NCBI GenBank assembly: GCA_003543035.1
Contig: DPJL01000131.1
Location: forward strand, 1-18,549
DNA: 18,549 nt
Direction of reading: 5' to 3'
DNA from: Micromonosporaceae bacterium
Lineage (GTDB): Bacteria; Actinomycetota; Actinomycetes; Mycobacteriales; Micromonosporaceae
Position 1 is the first letter of the stretch; every line of letters begins with the position of its first letter. A program made the position numbers and the translations under genes. The notes under the pieces are model-generated. The model worked only from the letters and a program-made list of their open reading frames with translations, was not told the DNA's origin and did not search any database. Below are positions 1 through 6,882 of this stretch, in pieces.

Positions 1-28
1 GCGGCGCGGCACTACTGCGCCGCGCCGC
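1..28. repeat. GC-rich inverted repeat, possible stem-loop at window edge
   Basis: A perfect 10-bp inverted repeat: GCGGCGCGGC (1-10) and its complement at 19-28, with an 8-nt loop. It lies 42 nt beyond the stop of the minus-strand gene ending at 71, so it could be that gene's terminator. There is no T-run on either strand, so it is not a classical intrinsic terminator. It could also simply be part of a coding sequence that starts outside the window. Confidence 0.35.
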
Positions 29-70
29 CGTCAGACGACCACTTTCCCGCCATCGCGGGCGGGACGGCTA

Positions 71-550
71 CTAGTCGGAGTCGCCCAGGCGGTGCTTGCG
101 CCTGCGGTATTTCTCCCAGAGTTCCAGCGGCACGAACACCAGCGTGATGATGGCCGCGCCGACAACAGCCCAGAGAATCACCTGGCTCGGCGGCAGGTGG
201 TCCACGCCGAGGCTCGCTTTCCAGGTCGGGTTCAGCCCGAGCAGCGGGAAGCCCTCCCAGAACACGAACCACAGCAGCGGGCCGAGTCCCATGGCGACGC
301 CATAGGCCGTGAAGTGACCAGCCTTGGAGAAGAAGATGCCGAAGACAAACGCCAGAATCAGATAGAGGATGACCGCTACCTTCTGGCCCGGTTCCGCCGG
401 CACTCGACCTGTGAGGAATCCCCACCCGGCTTCGGCGGCGTCGATAGCCTGTCTCCAGTACACGGCAAGCAAAATAATGGCTGCGACGATGACCGCTGCG
501 ATCAGCAGACCGCGCATGATCTTCGTGCCACCACCTTCACCTTCGGCCAC
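71..550 (-). CDS. small integral membrane protein, four predicted helices
   Basis: The product is a 159-residue protein I do not recognise. Hydrophobic segments at about residues 12-29, 57-77, 80-98 and 115-137 suggest four membrane helices. The C-terminus is short, basic and then acidic (EKYRRRKHRLGDSD) and is probably cytosolic by the positive-inside rule. I chose the GTG start at 550 because a clear GGAGGT Shine-Dalgarno lies about 4 nt upstream. The in-frame ATG codons further upstream (at 589 and within the ribosome site) have no such signal. The 86-nt gap to the upstream minus-strand gene holds no clear terminator for that strand. The stop codon sits in a CTAG palindrome. No catalytic motif is visible, and no function is assigned. 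Confidence 0.75.
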   Translation of the reverse strand: MAEGEGGGTKIMRGLLIAAVIVAAIILLAVYWRQAIDAAEAGWGFLTGRVPAEPGQKVAVILYLILAFVFGIFFSKAGHFTAYGVAMGLGPLLWFVFWEGFPLLGLNPTWKASLGVDHLPPSQVILWAVVGAAIITLVFVPLELWEKYRRRKHRLGDSD

Positions 551-636
551 GGGGACCTCCAAAATCATTGTCGAGGGGGTAAAGCGCATCGATCATTGCA
601 CTACCGCTCCCGGCGGTCGACACCCAAGCGGGTTTT

Positions 637-1266
637 TTACGGAACGAGATGGATGCGGATCATTGTCGCCGCGGCGAGCGCGTCGACCAGCACCGCGTGC
701 CTCGGCTCAGGAACTTCCAAAAGTCGTTCGTGCCTAAGGGAAATCAGCGATACCAGGCGCGGATCGGCCAGGATGGCGTCGACAGTCGCCCGGTCGCCGC
801 CGCATACCAGTGCGTCCAATGACGTCGCCGCAGGTAGTAGTACCCGGGCCGCGATGTCGGCGGCCTCTTTGACCCCGGCCGCGGCCTGATTGCCCCGGCG
901 CCGCGCATAGCGCTGTTGGGACCAGCCGCCCGCGGCGGTGCGTCCCTGCACGTAGAAACGCTCCACCTTGGACGCCGCGAACTCGTCGCCGTCGGCCACA
1001 CCGACCGCAACCGCACCTCGCCGGGCCAGCAGCAGGCCGAGCTTTCGCGGCACCTTCAGCGCGGCGAGGAACTCGTCGATGGTCTGCACCGCGGGCATGC
1101 CGGGTGGCGGCACCAACGTGGCCGTGTCGCCGTTGGCGGCCGACAGGAGCAGCCCGGTCTCGATCGCGCCGTCATGGCGCTGGTAGAAGCCGTCGAGCCA
1201 GCCGGCCAGCCGGTGCGGCGAGATCTCCGCCCAGCGGCCTCCCCCGGCGGCCGGTTGAACTTTCAT
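637..1266 (-). CDS. acVLRF1-family (Vms1/ANKZF1-like) peptidyl-tRNA hydrolase / release-factor-like protein
   Basis: The product is a 209-residue protein of the actinobacterial Vms1-like release factor 1 family, part of the eRF1/VLRF1 superfamily. Members of that superfamily hydrolyse peptidyl-tRNA on stalled ribosomes or large subunits. The key visible feature is GGWSQQRYARRRGNQ at residues 113-127. This is the GxxQ loop, with catalytic Gln117 taking the role of the GGQ glutamine of release factors, followed by the basic helix typical of the family. The length is normal for the family. The ATG start has GAGG 7 nt upstream. It is a single gene followed by the small membrane protein gene. A hydrolase role is inferred from the family; direct evidence for actinobacterial members is limited. 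A second superfamily member is encoded at 14983-16134. Confidence 0.82.
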   Translation of the reverse strand: MKVQPAAGGGRWAEISPHRLAGWLDGFYQRHDGAIETGLLLSAANGDTATLVPPPGMPAVQTIDEFLAALKVPRKLGLLLARRGAVAVGVADGDEFAASKVERFYVQGRTAAGGWSQQRYARRRGNQAAAGVKEAADIAARVLLPAATSLDALVCGGDRATVDAILADPRLVSLISLRHERLLEVPEPRHAVLVDALAAATMIRIHLVP

Positions 1267-1348
1267 GCTATGGCCTCGTGCCTTCGGCCATCACCTTCGG
1301 CGAACGCATGAACGAATCCCAATCTCATGATGAGCTCCCTGCGCTCGT

Positions 1349-2383
1349 TCAAACCAGAGCGGTCAGGGCAGCGTCCACATCGGACTCCGTGGTGTAGACA
1401 TGGAACGAGGCACGCACCCGGCCGTTGCGCACGGCCGCCCTGATCCCCGCGGCGTCCAGCTTCTCTTCGGCACCGGGGACATTTACGGTGACGATCGCGC
1501 TGTCGCCGGGTGGCTGGCCGAGCCCGGTCAGGAAGCGGTTGGCCAGACCGAGGTTGTGGTCATGGATGGCCTGCACGCCGATCTGCTCGATGACGGCCAT
1601 CGCCGGATCGGTGCCGATCCACGGGTGCCAGGCCGGCGACAGGTCGAACGCTCGTGCGTCCTCTGCCAGCCGCAACGGCATGCCGTAGTACGAGTCGTGG
1701 ACCTCCGCGCCCGCGAACCAGCCGGCCGCGACCGGGCGCAGCAGCTGCCTGATCGCAGGGGAGAGATAGCAGAAACCGGTGCCACGTGGACCCATCAGCC
1801 ACTTGTAAGCGCCCACGACCACCACATCGGCGAGCGAGCCGTCAAACGGCAGCCAGCCGCAGGCCTGCGTGGCATCCACCACAATCCATGCTCCGGCGGC
1901 CCGGGCGGCTTCGACGATGGCGGGATAGTCGGCGACCTCCCCGGTGGCCGACTGGACCAGCGCGAACGCCACCACGTCCACGCTCGGGTCGATGTGGTCG
2001 GCGAGCTTGGCGACAGGTGCCGTCCGCACGGTCACTCCGCGATCGGCATGGACCGCCCAGGGGAAGACATTGGAGGTGAATTCGATGTCGGGCAACAACA
2101 CTGTGGCACCATTCGGTACCCCGGCAGCGACCGGTGCGAGCATCTGCGAAACCTGCGCGCCCACCGAGACATCAGCTTCCGGAACACCAATCATTCGCGA
2201 GTACCGGCTCCGAGCCGACGAAACCGACGCCCCCCACTGTTCCCAGCTGCCGACCCCGGCTCGCCACTCGGCCAGGGCTTTCTGCAGGGCCTCCCAGGCC
2301 GGCTCGGGCGGAAGCCCATAGCTCGCCGTGTTCAACCATCCCGGCTGGGGCCTCCACAGCTGCTGCGCCTTGCTGATCTCCAT
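1349..2383 (-). CDS. class V PLP-dependent aminotransferase (cysteine-desulfurase-like fold)
   Basis: The product is a 344-residue fold-type I PLP enzyme of aminotransferase class V. The cofactor site is visible: VVDATQACG (Asp170, Gln173) and GAYKWLMGPRG with Lys194 as the Schiff-base lysine. The C-terminal RASFHVYTTESDVDAAL resembles the end of SufS-like enzymes. It lacks the mobile RxGHHCA cysteine loop of the SufS encoded at 9264-10535, so desulfurase activity is doubtful. An aminotransferase, kynureninase-like or lyase reaction is possible, and the substrate is not readable. The ORF runs upstream, but I chose ATG 2383 because the upstream extension is low-complexity and would overlap the divergent alkD-like gene. 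Only 26 nt separate the two starts, so one or both transcripts are probably leaderless or nearly so. Confidence 0.8.
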   Translation of the reverse strand: MEISKAQQLWRPQPGWLNTASYGLPPEPAWEALQKALAEWRAGVGSWEQWGASVSSARSRYSRMIGVPEADVSVGAQVSQMLAPVAAGVPNGATVLLPDIEFTSNVFPWAVHADRGVTVRTAPVAKLADHIDPSVDVVAFALVQSATGEVADYPAIVEAARAAGAWIVVDATQACGWLPFDGSLADVVVVGAYKWLMGPRGTGFCYLSPAIRQLLRPVAAGWFAGAEVHDSYYGMPLRLAEDARAFDLSPAWHPWIGTDPAMAVIEQIGVQAIHDHNLGLANRFLTGLGQPPGDSAIVTVNVPGAEEKLDAAGIRAAVRNGRVRASFHVYTTESDVDAALTALV

Positions 2384-2409
2384 ATCGCCGAGTATGGCAG
2401 GCTGAAGCC

Positions 2410-3075
2410 GTGACCTCGGCAGCCAATCTCGACGTCGTGGACCTCTTGTGCAAGGAAGCCGACGCGGAGCGGGCTGTTGCCATGGCCGCCTATATGCGCG
2501 ACCAGTTTCCGTTCCTGGGCATCCCGAGCCCACGGCTCAAGGCACTGGTCCGCAGCGCTGCCTTCCCAAAGCCCACCGAGGCATCACTTCGCGCGCAGGT
2601 GATGGAGCTGTGGGAGCTTCCAGAGCGCGAGTTCCAATACGTGGCTCTGACTCAGCTGCGCGAGCATGCCAACCTCTGCGGCCCCGGCTTCATCGACGTG
2701 ACGCGGCATCTCGTCGTCACCAAGTCGTGGTGGGACACCGTCGACGAGCTGGCCGCCCACGTGGTCGGGGTGTTGGTGCAGAACCATCCACAGCTCGTCG
2801 CCACGATGGACCACTGGATTGACGACGAGAACATGTGGCTCGCGCGCACAGCGATCCTGCACCAGAACCGCTATAAGACTCTTACGGATTCGGAGCGGCT
2901 TTTCCGGTACTGCGAAAAGCAAATGGCTCATAAGGACTTCTTCATTCGCAAAGCCATCGGCTGGGCACTGCGCGAATACGCCTACACCGACCCGGAGGCC
3001 GTGCGTGCCTTCGTTCGGGCGAACGAAGGCACGCTTTCCGGACTGTCCAAACGCGAGGCTCTCAAGAACCTCTAG
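2410..3075 (+). CDS. alkD: DNA alkylation repair protein, AlkD-type DNA glycosylase
   Basis: The product is a 221-residue HEAT-like-repeat protein of the AlkD family, which excises N3- and N7-alkylpurines without base flipping. The residues that line the Bacillus cereus AlkD active site can be matched with nearly constant offset: Trp108 and Asp112 in KSWWDTVD, Arg146 in WLARTAIL, and Trp185 in IGWALREY. Length is normal for the family. The start is the GTG at 2410; a weak AGG lies about 9 nt upstream. The gene is divergent from the class V aminotransferase and convergent with the putative immunity gene. The last four bases (3072-3075, CTAG) hold the stop codons of both convergent genes on opposite strands. 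Confidence 0.9.
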   Translation: MTSAANLDVVDLLCKEADAERAVAMAAYMRDQFPFLGIPSPRLKALVRSAAFPKPTEASLRAQVMELWELPEREFQYVALTQLREHANLCGPGFIDVTRHLVVTKSWWDTVDELAAHVVGVLVQNHPQLVATMDHWIDDENMWLARTAILHQNRYKTLTDSERLFRYCEKQMAHKDFFIRKAIGWALREYAYTDPEAVRAFVRANEGTLSGLSKREALKNL

Positions 3076-3389
3076 CTCACATCCGATGCCAGCTGTGCCA
3101 ACTCGCGCAACAGATCGATCGCTGCGGCGCGGTTGGGAATCGTCGCGGGCAGAGTTTTCTCGGCCTCGTCAACGAGCTCGGTCTTGATACGGCGCAACAC
3201 TTCCGCGCGGGTTTCCGGCGAAAGGTCGTCGAGCCCGAGCCAGCCGATGTTGTCCTCGATGATCTCACGCATGCTGGCGACGGCGGTGCTGTCGCTGAGG
3301 TCCTTGGCCAGGGTCTCGACCGTCCAGTCGAACAGCCAGCCCGCGGCCGACCAGCGCTTGTCGGGGGTAACCGCGATGGTTCCAGACAT
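3072..3389 (-). CDS. small acidic protein, putative immunity protein for the adjacent toxin
   Basis: The product is a 105-residue soluble, mainly helical, acidic protein without signal peptide or membrane helix. I do not recognise the family with certainty. Its ATG shares one base with the TAA stop of the upstream toxin gene (TAATG), the tight coupling expected for a toxin/immunity pair. Size, charge and immediate 3' position all fit a cytosolic immunity protein that neutralises the C-terminal toxin domain. This is inference from context. The gene is convergent with alkD and shares the CTAG stop palindrome at 3072-3075. No terminator can fit between the two, so the transcripts probably run into each other. 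Confidence 0.65.
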   Translation of the reverse strand: MSGTIAVTPDKRWSAAGWLFDWTVETLAKDLSDSTAVASMREIIEDNIGWLGLDDLSPETRAEVLRRIKTELVDEAEKTLPATIPNRAAAIDLLRELAQLASDVS

Positions 3390-4276
3390 TAGTTGCCTAC
3401 CAGGAATGCTCGTGGGCCGAGGCCGTTGTCGGTGATGAACTTCTGTACCTTAGCGATCTGATCCGGGGTGAACTTCGAGACGTCCACCGGGACATAGTCC
3501 GCCTTGGCCAGGTGATCGACGATTTTAGTCTGCAGATGCGGCCATTGCTGGTCGAAGTGCTTGGCCGGGAAGTTGCCCACGGCGTCATAGGTCTTGCCGG
3601 TGGCGTTGTCCACCCAGTCCACCTTGGGATCGGCGGAGCGGGAGAGGTTGGCCCCGGTGGCGTCCTCGACCCGGATGGCGGTCTCGGCCTCGCCCGGCCG
3701 GAACTTACCGGTCGCCGGATCCATCCCGAGCTCTTTCTTGTGCGCCTCTTTCGCAGCCTCAGCGGCCTTCTCCGCTTCGCGAGCCTTCTCCGCATCCCGA
3801 GCTGCCTCAGCCGCCTTTTCCGCGTCCCGGGCTGCCTCAGCTGCCTTCTCGGCGTCACGTGCCGCGTCGACCGCGTCCGCGGCCTTGTCCACGCCACGCC
3901 CTACGTCCGCAATGTCATCGGCGGCCCGGGAAATCTTGGAGATCGCCGCCAACGCGGTGAGGCCACCGAGCACCGGCACGACGCCGAGAAGCCTTTCCCA
4001 CCAGGCCAACTCCTGACCGGTGATCAGATCCTTGCCGGTGATCGCCTCGATGATGCCCTTGACCGTGCCGACCACCGGCACAAAGTCGAGGGCCATGCTC
4101 AGCAGCACGCCGAAAAGCACCGACAGGCCAACCAGTGCGGCCAATGCCGCCCGGGCGGTGTAGTAGCAGTCGGACATGCTGCCGCAGTTGTCCGCGCCCG
4201 CAATCCCGGGCAGGAAAAGCACCCCGAACGCGGCTCCCGCCACGGCACCGGTGATGATGCGCATCGTCAGCCTCAT
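3389..4276 (-). CDS. exported polymorphic toxin: pre-toxin TG domain, Ala/Glu coiled coil, nuclease-like C-terminal domain
   Basis: The product is 295 residues. Residues 1-28 look like a Sec signal peptide (basic start, hydrophobic core, GIAGA before DN). Cys31 and Cys37 flank a short loop, and a second hydrophobic segment spans about 41-63. Residues 64-112 match the pre-toxin TG domain (DFVPVVGTVKGIIEAITGKD..TGQELAWWERLLGVVPVLGG), a marker of secreted polymorphic toxins. Residues 130-180 form a charged Ala/Glu/Lys coiled coil with 10-residue repeats. The C-terminus (about 184-295) has GEAETAIRVE, DWVDNATGKTYDAVG, HLAKADYVPVDVS and FTPDQIAKVQKFI. I know this pattern from toxin tips of Rhs/CdiA-type proteins, probably a CdiA-C/restriction-endonuclease-like tRNA nuclease; the exact family is inference. 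The ATG has GGAGGAG upstream and overlaps the preceding stop (ATGA). Confidence 0.75.
   Translation of the reverse strand: MRLTMRIITGAVAGAAFGVLFLPGIAGADNCGSMSDCYYTARAALAALVGLSVLFGVLLSMALDFVPVVGTVKGIIEAITGKDLITGQELAWWERLLGVVPVLGGLTALAAISKISRAADDIADVGRGVDKAADAVDAARDAEKAAEAARDAEKAAEAARDAEKAREAEKAAEAAKEAHKKELGMDPATGKFRPGEAETAIRVEDATGANLSRSADPKVDWVDNATGKTYDAVGNFPAKHFDQQWPHLQTKIVDHLAKADYVPVDVSKFTPDQIAKVQKFITDNGLGPRAFLVGN
3783..3872 (-). repeat. 30-bp tandem repeats inside the toxin coiled coil
   Basis: Three imperfect 30-bp copies start at 3783, 3813 and 3843 on the plus-strand numbering, each beginning GCCTT(C/T)TC. They encode the 10-residue unit RDAEKAAEAA or a close variant. An 18-bp partial unit precedes them at 3765. 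The repeat lies in frame, so copy number could change without breaking the reading frame; this would lengthen or shorten the helical linker between the pre-toxin TG region and the toxin tip. Confidence 0.75.
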
Positions 4277-5454
4277 TTCGGCTCCTCCCCGCGGTTGTGC
4301 GGGCTCAGCAGCGTCATCAGCACCGCTGCCACCACGGCCAGCAGCAGGAATGGGAAGAAGCTCGGCTGATCCCGGAAGAGCGGGACGATGATGGCGCCCA
4401 CGATGTAGACCGGGACCATCACCACGATCAGCCGGACGATCCGTGGGATCTTCGCCATGAACCTTGCATAGGCACCAAGGTTCAACGGCAGCAACGGACT
4501 CGTGAGCACCTGCGCGAAGAGGAGCACCCCGAAGGTCAGCCACGCCTGCCAGAAAGCGGCGTATAGACCTGATAGGAGTGCCGTGAGGATCGCCGCGCGC
4601 AGGAAAAGCCTTACCAGCAAAGGCATCCGGCTCATCAAAGGCCGCACCGGCTCATCGGTTTGGAAGCGGTCTTCGAGCTGACTCATCCTGTCCGGCTTCG
4701 AATCCGGCCCGATCGGGTTGGCCAGGGACAGCTGCACGAAGGCTCGCCCGACCGTGGCGAGCACGGCGAGGATGACGATCCAAACGCCGTTCTCCTGGGT
4801 CGTGGACATCGCGATCACCGTCGGCCGGGCATCCGCCCAGACGAACACCGGCCGTACCAGGAGCGGAGCCGACTGAGTCCAGACCCAGACCAGCAAACCG
4901 CTGATCAGCACCAGCGCGCCGAGCCCGACCAGCGCCCGGACAGCTCGCGGCACCGACGCCGGCAACCTGAACTCGGCCGCGAACGACTTCGCCGCGATCG
5001 GCACCCCCACCGCCAGCATCGCGAAGAGTGCGTACGTCAGGAACATCGAGCCGTACTGCGCCGGTATGTCCAGCAGATCCGAGTTGCCAAACCGGTCCCA
5101 CTGCGGATGCTCGCCCAACAGCAGATCGCCGAGCACAAAGCCGAGGGTGAGATAGAGGCCAAGGGCACCGCTGAGTGCGCCGACCACGGCGATCAGCAGC
5201 AGCACCCACAACGCCTCGGTGAAGACGTAGTCGAAGCCGGGATGGAAAACGCCGATGATGAGGCCGAGCACGAACACGAGGACTGGGGCGAGCAGGCCCA
5301 CTATCGGGCGGATCGCCAGGTACAGGCCATCGACGGCCGACACCGCAAGACCGGCTGAGAATCGCCTCAGGGCCAGCGGAACGCCGACCCAGATGCCCTC
5401 AGCCGCTCGTGACAGTGGGTCGTTCGGCGTCTGTGGAAGAGGGGTTGCGGTCAT
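4273..5454 (-). CDS. multi-pass membrane protein of the toxin cassette
   Basis: The product is a 393-residue integral membrane protein I do not recognise. About nine to ten hydrophobic segments can be seen (roughly 50-70, 82-115, 137-155, 172-192, 223-240, 285-300, 303-325, 340-360 and 367-384). A hydrophilic loop near 245-280 is rich in Asp, Arg and Glu. I chose ATG 5454 because GGGGAG lies 5 nt upstream; the longer ORF upstream is a shadow of the preceding gene. It overlaps that gene by 56 bp and its own stop overlaps the toxin start by 4 bp (ATGA), so all three should be co-translated. No ATPase or transporter motif is evident. A role in toxin export or membrane docking is possible but rests only on linkage. 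Confidence 0.75.
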   Translation of the reverse strand: MTATPLPQTPNDPLSRAAEGIWVGVPLALRRFSAGLAVSAVDGLYLAIRPIVGLLAPVLVFVLGLIIGVFHPGFDYVFTEALWVLLLIAVVGALSGALGLYLTLGFVLGDLLLGEHPQWDRFGNSDLLDIPAQYGSMFLTYALFAMLAVGVPIAAKSFAAEFRLPASVPRAVRALVGLGALVLISGLLVWVWTQSAPLLVRPVFVWADARPTVIAMSTTQENGVWIVILAVLATVGRAFVQLSLANPIGPDSKPDRMSQLEDRFQTDEPVRPLMSRMPLLVRLFLRAAILTALLSGLYAAFWQAWLTFGVLLFAQVLTSPLLPLNLGAYARFMAKIPRIVRLIVVMVPVYIVGAIIVPLFRDQPSFFPFLLLAVVAAVLMTLLSPHNRGEEPK

Positions 5455-6061
5455 CTTCTCCCCATCTGGAGCTTCCGAGTAGGGATTTGGCCAGCCAGCC
5501 GAGCACGGTGCCGTAGGCCACGTGACCGGTGATGCTGACGGAGAGGAATTCGTCGAGGGCCTTGAGGCCCAGCCATCCCGGATAGACGGAGACCATGAAG
5601 GTCTCGAGCACAAACGCCCAAACCACACCGGCCCAGATGCCCTTGCGTCCAAACGCGACAGTGAAGGCGATGCCGAAGGCTACGCCGTTAACGAGGTGAA
5701 AACCGGTACCCAGCAAAAAGATTGCCGTGGACGACTGCTCGGTTTCGGCGAGTGCGAGCCCGAAGAGCCGCCACGCCTCGAACGGGCGCAGTTTGAGCCC
5801 GGCGAATTCCACCAATGCGATGCGCACCGCATCGTAGGCGACAGTGGCTACGAATCCGGCGACGGCTCCGACGGCAATCCGCCGCTTGAGCCAGCTGCGT
5901 CGATCAGGTGAGAGTCGGCGCAGGACCACTACGAGCACGCCTGCCGCGCCCAGGCCAAGCGCCACAAAGGTCCACCGCAGCGATACCCCGGCAAGTATGT
6001 ATACGAGCAGGGCAGCACCACTGGCCAGAAACACCGCGGCGACAAGCCGTTCCGCCTTCAC
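5399..6061 (-). CDS. membrane protein with six predicted helices, first gene of the toxin cassette
   Basis: The product is a 220-residue membrane protein of unknown family. Six hydrophobic segments are visible at about 5-25, 29-48, 61-84, 112-136, 141-160 and 176-196. The tail from 197 to 220 is hydrophilic. Polar residues fall in or beside helices (Tyr76-Asp77, His122 and Asn125 in FHLVNG, His180 in GHVAYGTVLG). The start is a GTG at 6061 without a strong Shine-Dalgarno. A 12-bp palindrome TATTGATCAATA (6072-6083) lies just upstream and may contain promoter or operator elements. It overlaps the next gene by 56 bp, which makes it the likely first gene of the four-gene unit running to 3072. 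Confidence 0.72.
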   Translation of the reverse strand: MKAERLVAAVFLASGAALLVYILAGVSLRWTFVALGLGAAGVLVVVLRRLSPDRRSWLKRRIAVGAVAGFVATVAYDAVRIALVEFAGLKLRPFEAWRLFGLALAETEQSSTAIFLLGTGFHLVNGVAFGIAFTVAFGRKGIWAGVVWAFVLETFMVSVYPGWLGLKALDEFLSVSITGHVAYGTVLGWLAKSLLGSSRWGEDDRNPSSTDAERPTVTSG

Positions 6062-6071
6062 GCGAACACGC

Positions 6072-6083
6072 TATTGATCAATA
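6072..6083. promoter_or_regulatory. AT-rich 12-bp palindrome upstream of the toxin cassette
   Basis: TATTGATCAATA is a perfect palindrome 10 nt upstream of the GTG start of the first cassette gene and 20 nt past the stop of the upstream HAD gene. It is AT-rich in a very GC-rich background and sits where a minus-strand -10 element or repressor site would be expected. No regulator is assigned. Confidence 0.35.
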
Positions 6084-6103
6084 TCGCGCGGCGAAACCTT
6101 ATG

Positions 6104-6823
6104 TCAGCTAGACGACAGGAGCGCCAGCAAACGGTGTCCATCCAGGACGGTCCAGTCGGCGGCCGGATCGGGCTCGGGCGCCATCAGGATCGCTCCGGCC
6201 GCCCCTGCGCGCCTGGCACACTCGATGTCCTTGCTCACCTGATCGCCGACCATCCAGCAGGCCGAAACCGGCACATCGAGGTCGCGGGCGGCGGCCCGGA
6301 TCATCTCCGGGTGCGGCTTGCGCACGCCAATCTCGTCGCTGTAAATCTGCGCCGCGAATGCACCGGCCAACCCTAGGTTGTCCAACGCCTCCCGATGGGC
6401 CTGTCCGCACATTGTGTTGCTTACCACCGCCACCGGCAGGCCTCGGCCCAGCGTGTAATCGAGCAGGTCGGCCATCCCCGGCACGACCCTCCAACTTGGA
6501 CGGTAGGTCCATCGGAAGCTCAGCTCGGCGGCGCGAGCCAGCACCGCCTCCCGGGCATCCTCGGGCCAGAGATCGGCGACCAGCTCGCCCCACAACCGGG
6601 CGTGAGAAAGCTCGGGGTACTCCTCGGAGTTGTCCCGCAACTCGTCCCGCAGTTTGTCCGCCCGCCTGAGCTCAGCCAAGATCTCGTCCTCGGTCAGCGT
6701 CCCCTTGATCAATCGGTGCACTTCACGGACCAGGCCGGGCATCACCTCATCGGCGAAGTCGCGGGGCGAATCCACGATCACGCCACCAAAATCCAACAAC
6801 AGGGCGCGTGGGGAAGGGAGCAC
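6104..6823 (-). CDS. HAD-superfamily hydrolase (phosphatase-like)
   Basis: The product is a 239-residue HAD-fold hydrolase with a helical cap of subfamily I type (about residues 16-115). The four motifs are visible: motif I DFGGVIVDS with nucleophile Asp11, motif II VVSNT (Ser135), motif III GVRKPHPEMI (Lys169) and motif IV GDQVSKDIECARRAGA (Asp194, Asp199). The usual second aspartate of motif I (DxD) is replaced by Gly13. This is seen in the YihX/ACAD10-type HAD branch, whose members act on sugar phosphates or other small substrates. The substrate here cannot be read. The GTG start has AAGGTG about 7 nt upstream. The stop lies 42 nt before the toxin cassette start. Confidence 0.85.
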   Translation of the reverse strand: MLPSPRALLLDFGGVIVDSPRDFADEVMPGLVREVHRLIKGTLTEDEILAELRRADKLRDELRDNSEEYPELSHARLWGELVADLWPEDAREAVLARAAELSFRWTYRPSWRVVPGMADLLDYTLGRGLPVAVVSNTMCGQAHREALDNLGLAGAFAAQIYSDEIGVRKPHPEMIRAAARDLDVPVSACWMVGDQVSKDIECARRAGAAGAILMAPEPDPAADWTVLDGHRLLALLSSS

Positions 6824-6882
6824 AGTGACACCTTATAGCTCTTATCGGCCCACTTCCCCAGTTGATCATTCCTTTCGTGTGG

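Noticed and set aside
3..74. C-terminal end of a plus-strand gene stopping at TAG 72-74
   Set aside because: Only about 23 codons are visible, the Arg-rich translation shows no recognisable motif, and other frames are open too, so coding cannot be supported.
622..638. Intrinsic terminator on the plus strand (ACCC-AAGC-GGGT followed by six T)
   Set aside because: The stem is only four pairs, and no plus-strand gene ends here; both flanking genes are on the minus strand.
92..889. Plus-strand ORF of 265 codons
   Set aside because: It runs antisense across two minus-strand genes and the gap between them, and its product is compositionally biased with no recognisable fold.
2384..2533. N-terminal extension of the class V aminotransferase to 2533
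   Set aside because: The added 50 residues are Arg/Pro-rich, overlap the alkD gene, and precede the natural family start at MEISKAQQLW.
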